Below, in pieces: positions 31,376 through 43,080 of a stretch of DNA of 64,000 bases. Numbering within the stretch: the stretch's first letter is position 1; each line of letters opens with the position of its first letter. This DNA is from Alisma plantago-aquatica. Taxonomy: Eukaryota > Streptophyta > Magnoliopsida > Alismatales > Alismataceae. The notes beneath the pieces are model-generated. The model worked only from the letters and a program-made list of their open reading frames with translations. It made no database searches and was not told where the DNA came from. The DNA lies in assembly GCA_963693085.1 (NCBI GenBank), contig OY856412.1:1131196244-1131260243 (forward strand). The letters are read 5' to 3'. A program made the translations under genes and the position numbers.

Positions 31376-33344
31376 ATAAATGTTATTTTGTTAAATACTA
31401 CTCTTATCCTGATCCTACAACAAAGTTTTTTGTTGATATGGATTGATGTATTCCTGATGAGGAAATTAGTTCTAAAGGAATCAGTGGGATTAAAATTAGA
31501 ACTCAAAATGTCTAAGACAAACAAGAAAACATTGAACCTAAACATGCACAGTAGGAACAAATAGAATCACAAGTTGTTATGGAATCTCAAGTTCTTTATG
31601 TAACACAATACCTTGTAGTTCTAGTAGAACACACCTTGAGTTTTGAAGATTATGATATCTTATAACTCAAGAAGGCAGTGAGTTGATCATAAAGATGAGT
31701 CAACAACCTACCTAGAAACTATTGAGGGACCCAAATCTGAGAAATGGCTTGAGGCCATGAGATTAAAGATGGACTCCATTTAAACCAACAAGGTATGACC
31801 TTGGTGGATCCACTTGAAGGGGTAAAACCCATTGGGTGCATTTGGGTCTTTGTAAGAAGACAAACATGGAAGGATATATTGGTTGCAAAGAGTTTCAAGA
31901 AAGTCAAGGTGTTGAACATAATGAAGTCTTGCACCAACTACCATGGTTAAATCCACCAGGATCATGCTTGTTGTTGTAGAATATTATGACTAGTGAGATT
32001 TGTCATATGGATGTTAAAATTGCATTCCTTAACTAGAATAATTATAAGGATGTGTACATGACACAACCTAAAGGTTTTAGAAATCCAATAATGTGAATAA
32101 AGTCTATAAGCTACAAAGGTCATATATGTGGATTGAAGCAAGCATCTCAAAGTTGGAATCTTCTATTTGATAAGATAGTCAAAGAGTTTGACTTGATTCA
32201 AAATGAAGATGAAATTTGTGATTACAAAAGATTTAGTGGGAGCATATTTATATTCCACATAATTATGGGGAATAACGTCCTTATCCTACAAATGTTAAAA
32301 CCTGGCTGGAAAAACCTTCTCTGTGAAGGGCTTAGGAGAATCATCCTATGTGATAGGAATTGAGATCTATAGAAAAAGATCTGGAGAGCTTCTTGACCTA
32401 AGTAAGAGAAGATACACTTGGAAGATGTTGAAGGGTTCATCATGCAAGACTCAATAAGTAAAAATATGTCCATGTTCCATGGAGTTAGTCTCTCAAGAGC
32501 CTAGTTTCCCAGTTCTTATGAAGAGCTGGAACACATGAAATAGATGTCATATGCATTTGCAATTGGATCTATCTTGAACGCAATTATATGTACCTATCTT
32601 GTTATCTCTTATGTATTGAACATAACGAGAGCATATCCAGTTATCTCATATGTATTAGACATGATGAGAGGATATACAATCATCTCATATGTATTGGACA
32701 TGATGAGAGGACATATATATATACCTATCTAGCAATCTCGTTTGTATTGGACATGATGAGAGGGTATATGTTAGATGCCAGTGAGTGTCACTGGACTACC
32801 ATAAAGAACATCCTTAGGTGCTTGTGAAGCACTAAAAGGGTCGGTTCCTCAGTTATGGCAATAAGGAAGAGTTTGGTGTAAAGGGTTACACCAATGCAAG
32901 CTTTTAAAATGACAAGTAAAATTAATGATCACAATCTAAATTTTATGTTTGATTTTAAAAATGAGAACTGTAAACTGGAAGGGTTCTGAGGTAATGACAG
33001 TTGTTTAAATCTACAAAAAAAGCTGAGTATCTCTATATTATGAGTATAGCAAAGAATATTGTATGGATTAAGAAGTTAATATGGGTGAACTTGTGTGCAA
33101 CTATTGATGACAAGGTAGAAGTACTATGACAAACATGGAGATATATGATAGTCATGGAGTCTCAGATAGCATACCACAACACTTCCATCTCATACAATTA
33201 GTCATATAATGAAGAGATGTGAAAATTGCAAAATACCAACTTGAAGAAAACGTTGCTAAACCTACTATAAAAGCATGTGCGTAGTAGAAACATGATGGAA
33301 ATGTTAAGATCACTTGGAATATGATTCATGGGTGATTTGCTCTA
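31376..33344 (+). pseudogene. Ty1/copia pol relic, copy 2 (RT and RNase H)
   Basis: The block at 31,380-31,660 resembles the variable linker between integrase and RT. From 31,730 the RT entry is readable (SEKWLEAMRLKMDS, then the DPPEGVKPIG-like region around 31,800). A further block is DVKIAFLN-like near 32,010. At 32,105-32,220 GLKQASQSWNLLFDKIVKEF is clear in frame. Later regions near 32,390-32,470 and 32,540-32,890 correspond to the YILGIKI..., ASAIGS and RNase H entry blocks; the segment at 32,590-32,770 has expanded into short repeats. Many stops. It ends at a purine tract and the LTR at 33,361. Confidence 0.75.
32615..32762 (+). repeat. short tandem duplication inside the copia relic
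   Basis: A unit of about 51-63 bases (ATCTCATATGTATTGGACATGATGAGAGGATAT type) is present three to four times where other copies have it once. It is a local expansion inside dead RT/RNase H sequence. Confidence 0.7.
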
Positions 33345-33360
33345 AGTAAAAGTAGGAGTC
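33344..33360 (+). other. polypurine tract, copia copy 2
   Basis: AAGTAAAAGTAGGAGTC directly precedes the LTR start TGTTGGTATG. Copy 3 has AAGTGTAAGTGGGAGTC at the equivalent place (57,093-57,109). Confidence 0.75.
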
Positions 33361-34038
33361 TGTTGGTATGTATGTCCACAGATCCAATCATATGATGATT
33401 GGAATGTGGCATTAGATACCTGATGATAATAATAAAGGTAATTCCATATATTGCATTTGTCTCAGTTATGATATGGTGACAAATACATTCTAGATGTCTA
33501 AAGAATGATGCTACTCAATGGCGTATGTGTTCAAGTATGTGACTTGAACAATGAGATCATATGGATGCTAAGAGTACATACATTATTGTTATGTTCCTAG
33601 TCAGATATTACTATGGAAGCAAAATAGACGATAGTAATACATAAGACTAGAGTGTGTGTTCACTGATGACAGAATCTCATTAGTCACGATATATGATATC
33701 AAGTCACTCATATATGTACATGTTAGAGAACAATGTATCAGACAGACCCACCATGAGAGTGATACATGGAGACCATGGAATGGTAGTCAAAATCATCTCT
33801 CATTTTGATAGTGGTGATTATGGTTCTTAGACTTAAAGTCACTACATTCATCACATGTCATTTGGTATACTTTGACATCACCAAACATAACCCTGAATAA
33901 GGATTGTCATAAAGGTGATGATTGGGTAGTTGTGACACATGGGGATTTGAGTGTGAGTCATGTAGATGGGATTTGTTCCTCCTACATGAGTTTGATATCC
34001 AGGGCCTCTTGATAAGCAAGACTAAGAAATGCATGGTA
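33361..34038 (+). mobile_element. copia 3' LTR (family copy b), first part
   Basis: Starts TGTTGGTATGTATG after the PPT and aligns with 57,110-57,790 of copy c (ATGATGATTGGAATGTGGCAT, AGAACAATGTATCAGACAGA and others). It is interrupted at about 34,038 and resumes at 37,312. Confidence 0.85.
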
Positions 34039-37000
34039 TGTCACGTCTGCATCCCACGATTACCACCAATCATGAGATTAGGGCATGACTATGAGGATTA
34101 TACTTAATACAAAGTTCACTCTCTTATTTTTTTTCCTTTTATTTCAAACTCATTGTATTCTCACATCCAATCACATAAACAAACTTTACAAGAGAATTAG
34201 ACTTTTATTACTCTAATATGATCTCAGCTTTAATGATACATATCCATACATTCATTTTGTTTCTCACACTTCCATGTACACACGACATGACAAATAGATA
34301 CATTCTCTCTTATTAAGGAAACAAAGATACAAACATAATTTACAACTCTCTCACATCTATACAAGGACCTAGAGTGATAGGGACCAACTGAACTTAACTG
34401 ATCTCATACTTAACTCCTGTGGTAGATCTACTCTGATGCATTGACCTTCTTCAAGTCCACGTGGTTTCCCTAAAAATTACGAGTAGAGGGATGAGCCTAC
34501 TCGCTCAGTGAATGAGTACTTCAAAGAAACAGTCTAAAGCACTGATATAATTACAGATATACCTTTGAGCAGCTGATATCAATTATAACAACAATAAGCT
34601 TTAAAGAGACTAATCATTCACAATAATAAATATGGCAGGATACTCTAGATATCTACAAGAGTAAATCAATATATGAACATGCTTGATTGATCATAAAGAA
34701 GACTAATAATTCAGAAACATACAAAGAACAATTGAATAACTGCACACACTTGTTTAACCTCTCATTCATCTTACTATGCCCTGAACCCACATGAGGTGTA
34801 CCACAACATGTGAAAGAATCACAGCAAGATACGATCTCATTGTACAAGGCTTAGAAGCATTCCCGAGTTCCTAAGCCTATCTCTTGAGTAAGACCCCGTT
34901 TGCAATGGGCCTCAGCATGTCTGCCTCTCGGCGGCTAATGGGAGCTGTCGGATATCTCAGACTCCACCTCTCAACCTGAGTACTTAGGCTTACTGTGCAT
35001 CAGTGGTCCTACTGACCACTAATCACTATAACATGTAACACATGTACCATCGGCATCCCCAGTTGGTGTTGGGTACCACACAATTGTAAGGAGTATGCCC
35101 TATTGGTCAAGACCCCTACACCCTACTGGTGCGCTCCGGCTTACCACAATCTAGACTACCTCCACTCAGGAAACAATTTCCTCCTCATAGCGCAAGCCTC
35201 ATCCTATGAGGATTCTACAGTGTTTAGGGCATCTACATGTCTAACTCGCTCTTTACATTCACAATTCAATCATCACATCAACATATCTTAGTTTAGCTCT
35301 GTAAACCATTCGTTTCATAGACCATCTGATAACATTTACCACAACTGAACTGTTAAGCATCACCACATCTCATACTGAGAACATTTATATCACAATAATT
35401 GATTCATTGAACACCCCATCCTTAGGGTTTCATTTACCTCATTCACTTATCACATGGCTCTCATAAGGATTTCATGCGACATAAACATTCACTGAATAAA
35501 GACTGCTATCAACAAATCATATAAAATCATTATATGTATGAAACCTTGGAACTGAGCTGAATTTAGGTTTCCATGCCATTCACTGAGATATCATGCATCA
35601 ATAATAAAATTGAATAAATAAAGTCTATCATGTCAAGAAAATCCCTTCAAATGGATTTCATGATATCTATTCGCAAATATCCAACTTTCCTCGCATCTAG
35701 GGTTTCACCCTCTTTACTGAGATATCAAACAAACACTATTCACCTTAAACGAAATCCAAGATAGTATCTGACATATATGTGCTATGAATTCAGATAAACA
35801 ATCATTCATAACCAAGGGGATCCAGATAAACAAATTTCTCTATTTAATTATACAACAATTTCAGTCATAGATAAATTCCCTATATTTCAGTTTATTCTTA
35901 TAACCTCTGCAAATACTTAGGGAATTATCATTAGGATGCATTGTATACATTTATAATATGATTTTATCATATTAAATTCATTCAAACAGAGGAATATTCC
36001 ATTTCATATCATTTTACAACAACTTAGATCAAACAGACAATTCAAGGTTTGTAGTCGCATACTAAGCAATTAAAAATTATGGATGATTTAACCAATTTTC
36101 ATACAATATACTATTTAAAGGAAGTTCACACTCACCCTAAGGTGTGAAAACACCTTAAAAATGCAGCTCATCCCTGAAAATCTCAATCTCATATCAAATC
36201 CCAAGCAATTCACCCGATTCTTCTTCCTTTCAACTCAGAAACCCTAGAAATGAGGGATTATGAAGAAAGAGTGAGAAAATGAGAAGTTTTGATACCATTT
36301 CAGATCAAATTAGAGTAAGGACGTAATCTTGACATGTGAGAGAAGATTCACCATTAAAGTCTATGCAAAGAAGCTAAACTTACTTGATTTCATCATATCT
36401 CAGATAGAGAAACCCTAGATCAGCAATTTCACCACTTTCTCCTCTCAAACCCTAACTCTCCCTCTCTCTCTCTCTAGTATTTCATTTCTCTGGAATGAAT
36501 CACGAATTATGAGAGCTCCTAGTGTGTTAGGTTGGCCATATAGAGCAATTGAGCAGCTTGGGTGAATTGCACATTGACCCCTCACTAAACTTTTTCTTAT
36601 TTCAATAGATTTTTCTGTCATAAAAGAGTTACTGTAATTCGTGTATTTTAGAGATCAAACCTTCCCCAAAAATTATGAAAATTTATCATGTTGTTTGTAA
36701 TTGATTATAAATCTTCAATTAAAATTCTAGATCATTCCGAGCTACCATTAAATAATTAAAAATATAATAGTGTACTACTATCTAGAAATCTACAGAACAT
36801 TCGGCTGAAGAGATATTGCCCCAAAACGGTCATGCTAGCTGCCACGGCCGTGCTAAGATGGACCTAGCACGGCTGTGCTGCATACCACAGCCATGGTGCA
36901 TTGGTTTCATCAGATTTGAGTACAAAAGTTGGTCAACAGTTCAATTCTTTCAAAATGGCCGTGTGGACTAGCATGCCCGTGCCACCAACAACCTAACACA

Positions 37001-37311
37001 GTCGTGCTACCCACCACGACCGTGCTATCCAAGCCTCCAACTACCATTTTCATTATCATATGCCTAAATCTCTCATTCCTTCCTGACATAAACTTGTTTG
37101 GTGAAAACCCTAATTTCAATCGACTAGAGTTTATATATTCGCAAACCCAAATTATACAAAGTGATAACATACATGGAGTTCTCATTAAGTTTAACACGTC
37201 ATAATTGAATTACCATCCTTAATCGTGTTTAATCAATGACCAGTATAATTAAGCATGTAGTCATACACATAAACTGTAACTTACCAATTAAGCTCAGATA
37301 CGGTCATAACA
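34039..37311. mobile_element. solo-LTR-like insertion of 3.27 kb inside the copia LTR
   Basis: The two parts of copia LTR copy b are continuous in copy c, so this block is an insertion. It begins TGTCACGTCTGC and ends CATAACA (TG...CA). The flanks TGGTA and CGGTT are a possible, decayed 5-base duplication with three of five bases matching. There are no proteins, no PBS and no internal repeat pair. Its length and ends resemble the 3.26-kb LTRs of the 43,081-53,900 element (ends ...GACGTGACA against ...GTCGTTACA when read on the minus strand), which suggests a minus-oriented chromovirus LTR. It contains a CT microsatellite (36,459-36,477) and a GGCCGTG palindrome cluster (36,820-37,030). Confidence 0.6.
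36820..37030. repeat. CACGGCCGTG-type palindrome cluster
   Basis: At least six variants (CACGGCCGTGC, CACGGCTGTGC, CACAGCCATGG, AATGGCCGTG, ACAGTCGTGC, CACGACCGTGC), spaced about 20-60 bases apart within the solo-LTR-like insertion. Confidence 0.65.
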
Positions 37312-38745
37312 CGGTTGTACTCATGTGATTCAATATATGATATGTGAACTCGCATGCATCTCAAACGGTCTGCTCTAGTTTAAGGAACGTGGATTGAATA
37401 TTGAGATGATGACGATTCCATGCCTCGAGTTCAATTCAGATATTAGAGACAAAGGAACTATACGATCACGGTAACACTAAACATGGATTGTAGGTTGCAG
37501 TTGTTCTCCAACTTTTCAAATTACTTGGGTAGCAATGATGTGTGACTAGGCCCCACTCTTTACTTGTGATGTCATATTGGTTATGAACATTCACTGCCAA
37601 TGTAATTCTGCTCCTATAGGGTTACACACATAGGATAAACCTGGATTAAATGAGTATATTCATGAATGATGTTTAATTAGATTACTAAAGGTGTTTAGGT
37701 ATTCAATTAAATAACAAATCAACTGACTGGACTCAGAACTATCAAGTTCAAGTGTTGAATTGATTAATTGGAGTGTCAGGTTGATTGAAAATTTGGATAG
37801 GTTGATTTCTGCATGAATCGGGTCGCTAAGCGATCGGCTCAGGTTGGTGAGATGATTGGTTCATCTAGTGAACCGATCGGCTCAGTCAAGCCAAGCGAAG
37901 CTTTTGGTGATTTTCCCAAATCATGAGAAAAGTTGAATCGTTTCACTTGTTCAATTTGATTGGTACAAGGATTAATGTTGGATATAAATTGGAAACAAAT
38001 AGTGAATTCATTTATGAATAGGTAACTGCGTGAAACAACCATCTCGCTAAGCGAGATGACCAGTTTGCTATGTGAAATGACTGGTTCGTCGTTCACAGGT
38101 TCTAGAAGATTCATGATTCTGGATCCTTCTACTCCCACATAGATTGGAAACCTTGACCCTGGCCTCTATTATAAATAGAGGGGTACTAGGGGCTTCCAAA
38201 TACACACAAATGAGAATCAGTTACTCTAACAATTGTTGTCCTCTCTGGTTGTGGTAACCAATAGAGAGCCCGAACAAGTCCTACCCATTAAAGGGAAGGA
38301 TAACAAGGGAGAGAACAACTGAGGATCAGTTGTAGGAGAGCATGTCGGTGACTAGTACACTGACCGAATGGGGACAACTCCTTCTTGTTGGCTCTGGTAG
38401 CATAACATAGAGTTCTCAGTGGACCGCGTGGACTACTCTAGAGGAGGGAGGTTGTTGTCTGCCGCTAGGACTACATCGTCAGTCGCCGTTTGTGGTGGTG
38501 CACCATGAGGTCAGTAGAGATGATTGTTTGAGTGTTGTTGCTGCTGAAGGAGCATGTTGCTGCCTGAAGAAGAAGAAGTACAACACTACTGCAAGGGTAA
38601 TGTCATTGGAATTGCTCCAGGACCATGTAAAACCTTGCAACCTTCCATTCCTAGATACATTATAATTGACGTGATCTTGCTATTCTGGGAAACGAGCATT
38701 TAAATTTTTGTTTCCACTGCCTATATATGTGCTTCATTTCCCTAT
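37312..38745 (+). mobile_element. copia 3' LTR (family copy b), second part
   Basis: Continues the LTR: the region around 37,340-37,640 matches copy c at 57,790-58,090 (GTTGTTCTCCAACTTTTCAA). A palindromic array follows at 37,805-38,100 (CGCTAAGCGA, GATCGGCTCA). Next come the TATA region TATTATAAATAGAGG at 38,167-38,181, R/U5 sequence, and the end block GTTTCCACTGCC at about 38,710. It ends near 38,745 without a PBS, as expected for a 3' LTR. Confidence 0.8.
38167..38181 (+). promoter_or_regulatory. TATA box region of copia LTR copy b
   Basis: TATTATAAATAGAGGGG is the best-conserved promoter-like block among the three LTR copies (24,512-24,530 minus strand; 59,286-59,305 plus strand). Confidence 0.6.
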
Positions 38746-39000
38746 AGTTATGATGTGTCATGGTGAAATCTAGTTCTAGGGAATCCATTTAATCTTGCTC
38801 ACAACAATTTTAATTCAATTTTCTTAATTCACGTTCTTAGTCAAATAATCACCAATTAGCTCTTTCTTTCGACCTAGCTGATTGGTTCTCAATTAATAAT
38901 AGTCTCTGGTGTATAATTCCCTAAATTCAACAACTCGAGACTCTTTTGGCCTATAAAACTGCGTTTTACACGCACGTTCTTCGTGTGTCAAAGGGAAACC
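38746..39000 (+). mobile_element. fragment of a gypsy LTR 3' end, related to the 16,982-24,501 element
   Basis: GGTGAAATCTAGTTCTAGGG, CTCACAACAATTTTAATT, GACCTAGCTGAT, and ACTGCGTTTTACACGCACG ending TGTGTCAA parallel 18,085-18,330 of the gypsy LTR in the same order. Only about 250 bases remain, joined directly to the copia LTR end. Confidence 0.65.
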
Positions 39001-39004
39001 AAGA

Positions 39005-39210
39005 ACCAAGCCTATATATCCACTGGGCTCAGAGTGAGTTGAGAAAGGTAGGGGATAAGAAATCAAAAGGGAAAATTGGGGGTTGAGAGAGAAATCAAAG
39101 AAAGAAAATTAGGAGGAAACTCGTTCTATTTGCAAGAAGAAGGAAAGAACATAGTTAGGAGAAAAAGTCGAAACCACACGATCAAAAATTTAATGATCAC
39201 AATTAGACTC
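39005..39210 (+). repeat. dispersed repeat, copy 2 (partner at 31,060-31,300)
   Basis: Same ordered block as copy 1; it begins after TATATATCC. Its upstream part is replaced by the gypsy LTR fragment. Confidence 0.6.
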
Positions 39211-41000
39211 GTTATAAAGCAAAGATGGAAAGCACACATGAAAAATAAATGTGTGTGACACACATTAAACCATGAAACAAAGGGAATATGGGATTTTATC
39301 ATGGTGACAAATTAAATTGGAGACTATAGGAATGAGATTGGGTACCTTCATGGTGAACCAACGAAGTCAGGGGAAGGATCCCAAAGACAAAGCGACCAAA
39401 ATCTCCCTAAAACCCACTTACAGATCATAAGGAGCATAGGAGGAACAAGACGAAGATGGATTTGTAATTTGTTGAATCGTTGAGCAAAATGAGACCAAAC
39501 ATATATTCCTTCATCCTTAACATACCATCAGGGCATTAATTCCATGAAGGGAACACTGTCGGGAGGCTTGGAAGGAGATTGAGCTTCGTCGGCCTAAAAC
39601 TGCTTGTCGAGTAAGATGATTGGATGTAAAGGGCACACTTTTAGAAATGTGAAAACCAACGATAGGGGTCTAAGAATCTTACCTTGATCTTAATTGAATG
39701 GAGGTGGCCGAAGTCACCAGATCGAGCTCACCGATGTCGTCAGATGAAGTGGAGGTCTTGGCAGCATGTTAGGGACATCCAGGCCAAATCGATTGTTGAG
39801 GAGTGTCTCTTGGGATCTTATGAAGCTTTTAGAACTTTTAGGTGTCATCTATATGACCAGATACTATGTCTACAACCCGTGTCAGAGGAGGGAGAGAATG
39901 AGATTTTTGGGCATTTCTAAATCTGAGGGGGATATGGCTCACACCAGGGTTCTCTGGTCTCATAATGCTCTCTTGAATCTGATGGTGGTGAGAGAAATGT
40001 AGTTCGTGGAGGAAAGATCTTATTATGGTTAGGAGTGAAGCGACCAACACAGTGGCTCCTTGTAGTGAGAAAAATGAGAGGAAGAAGATGCAATGTTGAC
40101 CTCCATATCGAAATCCAATGGCTCTGAAAGAGGCTGAGCTAGCACCATGGCCCAGTCGGGAAGTGACGTGCTTAACTTGGATGATATAGTTGCAACTTAG
40201 GTAATAACACGAAATTAGTTGCATAATTAGATAACTAGGTCTTAAAATGCATGTAATTATCCATTCTTTTCCTTACATTATTTAACATAGTTACGGTCAT
40301 CTAAATCAAATAAAATTTTGCACATTTGTTCAATTGAACATGATGCTTCCAAATATCAACTTAGATATTCCATTTGATTTAAGGAATTACACATTTCACA
40401 TGATTTGACATTTAAGGTGACTTATGTTCTATTAATCATTGAAAATGAATTAAATATGTAACTTAGCATTACTGATCATGATTATTCTAGAATGAAGATG
40501 TTAAATGCACAATTTTCATGGAGTCATCTCATTTTACTTAATCCTTTAAGTAATCATGTTAATAATGTTAAGTACTCATGTGTTCAAGTTATTTCATGTC
40601 ATTTCAAGTATAAGAAACTTTTTTATGTATAACTACTTAGTGTCACTCATGTGTTTTATGTTGCTTTGCATGGTTGGAGACAAGAAGTCTGCAGGTGAGG
40701 AGAAGAATAGGAAGTGAAATCAAAGACATCAATTTAAGGATAAGGAGGACTCAAAGGACATCTAGGAGTGCCCTGGTGGAGTGCCATTGTCCACCTTAGC
40801 TTCTTTTATGCATTAAGGCTAGTTGTTCATGTATTGATGTTTTGGTTTATGTTATTAATTCTTTTAAGTTTCACTTTCATGTAAACTTTTGAGAATGAGA
40901 ATGAAAAGTGTGCATGTGTTGGTTAAGCCTTCAATTATTCCTTGTGTATGATATTCAAGATATGTGATACCCCAATTTCACATTCCAAACAAACTTGAAT
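39211..41000. other. LTR-derived non-coding sequence, orientation mixed
   Basis: 39,640-40,170 has phrases typical of plant gypsy LTRs (GGAGGTGGCCGAAGTCACC, CAGATGAAGTGGAGG). 40,170-40,960 is A/T-rich with GTCTGCAGGTGAGGAGAAG near 40,690. At 40,960 TGTGATACCCCAATTTCAC looks like an LTR start on the plus strand. The pieces do not assemble into one element. The minus-strand frame at 39,838-40,224 has no recognisable domain. Confidence 0.4.
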
Positions 41001-42213
41001 TCCTTGTGAGTTAACTTGGTAAGAGGTGAAGCAAACTTGGAGAAGTCATGTATGAATAGTTTGTAATAGAGGAAAGTCCCACAAAACTAGGTATCTCCGA
41101 AGGGATCTTTGGATCTTGCCACTTCATCACCGCCTCTACTTTAGCAGGATCAACAGAAATTTGACTAGAAATGATCACATGGACAAGGAACATAACTTTA
41201 TTGAGCCATAATTCACATTTAGAGAACTTTGCATAGAGCTTATGGCCTCTTAATGTTTGTAGAACAATAATAAAATGTTCTCAATGTTGCTCGATAGACT
41301 CAGAGCATATGAGCACATCATCAATTAACACTACCACAAAGCTGTCAGGATAGAGAAGACTTGATTCATCAAGTCCATGAAAGAATTAGGGGCATTAGTC
41401 AACCTAAAAGGCATGACTAGAAACTCACAATGCCCGTAGTGAGAATGAAAGACATTCTTTAGTATATCATCATACTTTACATGCATTTGATGATACTCGC
41501 TTAATAAATCAATGTTGGAGAAGACTGAGGTAGACTTTAACTGATCAAATAGATTGTCAATGTGGTGTAGAGGGTAATGATTCTTGATAGTTACTTGGTT
41601 GATCATGCAATAGTCAATGCACATACGCATCAATACATTCTTCTTATTAATGAACAAGACATGAGATCCTCATGGAGAGACACTAGGGTGTATAAATCCC
41701 ATATGAAGGAGCTCCTAAAGCTGCTTCTTCAACGCAACCAACTCAGCAGGGGCCATACGATAAGGGGCCTTGGAGATGGGAGTCGTACCAGGTACAAGAT
41801 CAATAGAGAACTTGACCTCTCGAGAAGGGGGAGTCGCGGAAGTACCTTAGGAACACATCAGGAAATTCATATACCACATCAATGTCCCCGAGCTTATGTG
41901 GTGTAGCATTCAACACTAATGATGTAAGATAAGCCCTACAACCAGAAGTAACCAACTTTTCCACCTTAATAGTAGAGATAATAAACTGACTGTCATCACG
42001 TTTCCTTCTGTGTAAATTGAAACTCTCCCCATCAGGGTGTTGGATACTAAAAATCTTCTTCCTGCAGTAAAGGGCCACCCCATATGTTTTTAACCGATCC
42101 AAACCTAAAATAGTATCAAAGGCAGACATGTTCAATAGAATGAAACTAGACTCAAAAAACTTCCCACAAATAGACAATCGAACAGAAGGAACCCTTAGAT
42201 GAGAAGACCACAT
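41001..42213 (-). pseudogene. chromovirus-like gypsy protease/RT relic
   Basis: 41,800-42,213 carries the protease C-terminus and RT entry (NMSAFDTILGLDRLKTYGVA, then HPDGESF, ending [12 protein letters not shown]). 41,331-41,657 carries RT with [49 protein letters not shown] and FMDLMNQVF. Just beyond, around 41,295-41,340, LIDDVLICSE stands in the YVDD position. 41,011-41,193 matches VDPAKVEAVMKWQDPK and SFVGLSSITNYSY. These signatures are of the Tekay/Del chromovirus group. Stops and frameshifts separate all pieces. RNase H and integrase are missing to the left. Confidence 0.8.
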
Positions 42214-43080
42214 CCTACCACTAGGGTTTCAAACATCTAGGATGTATCCCAAGTATGTATTTTCCAAACCAATCATGTTTACTAGAGAAACATATATGAA
42301 AGTGTGTGAGGAACCAGAATAAAAAGGGGCGTTAAATGAATGAAAATTCAAATGTATTGTAGCTTTAATGATTTCATTATCCCCATCCACTTCCTCAACA
42401 CTGAAAGAAAAGACATGTCATGTGCCATTCTACATGTCTTCTATTATTGTGGTTGTTGTTCCTTTATTGTTGTACATGTTGTATGGGGGCTACTGCCTAC
42501 CCTCACTACAACTGAGGGCAGTCGAGCCTGATATGCCACACCTATCCACATTAATGAAAAGTCACCTCACTTTGAGGGGGAGGAGGATACCTACTGAGAG
42601 GATGATATCTTTGACAATTAAAACACCTAGACTTCTTTTGATCTTCAACAGGAAACTTCCTCTTCTTGTTTTATGTGTAGGGCTGAAAACCATGATATGC
42701 TTTAACAGCCAAGGCCTTATCTACCATATGCTTGAACATCAGAGGGAGCTATGGAATCATAGCATGCCCGATGTTGTAGTTCAGCCCTTCTAATAATATG
42801 TTGACACACCTCTCTTCTTCTAAGCCTTTGGCTTAACACTCCAAACATAAGAAACTTTTGAACGTAGTCTACCACATATAAGGAATGTTGCTTCAGGACG
42901 TAGAACTCTGCCTACTTCTTTCACAACATCGTAGAGAATATGTACTTCTCATGAAAGATCAGCAGGATTTGCTCACAGGATATGGTGTCTTGGGTTTTTG
43001 CCATGCCGTTCCACCAATGGCGAACGGGGTTGTCCAACATGTACGTAGAAAATCTGACTTTCTATTGCTAAGGGCAAACC
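42214..43080 (-). pseudogene. same gypsy relic, gag C-terminal part with zinc knuckle
   Basis: Around 42,470-42,560 a degenerate CCHC knuckle can be read (VWHIRLDCPQL with the first Cys positions damaged), followed by an Asn/Gln-rich linker. Upstream pieces to 43,080 are weak gag sequence. The frame is cut at 43,080 by the 10.8-kb insertion and continues at 53,906. Confidence 0.6.
43076..43080. other. target-site duplication AAACC, left copy
   Basis: Directly before TGTAACGACC. The right copy AAACC is at 53,901-53,905 after ...GTTGTAACA. Confidence 0.85.
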
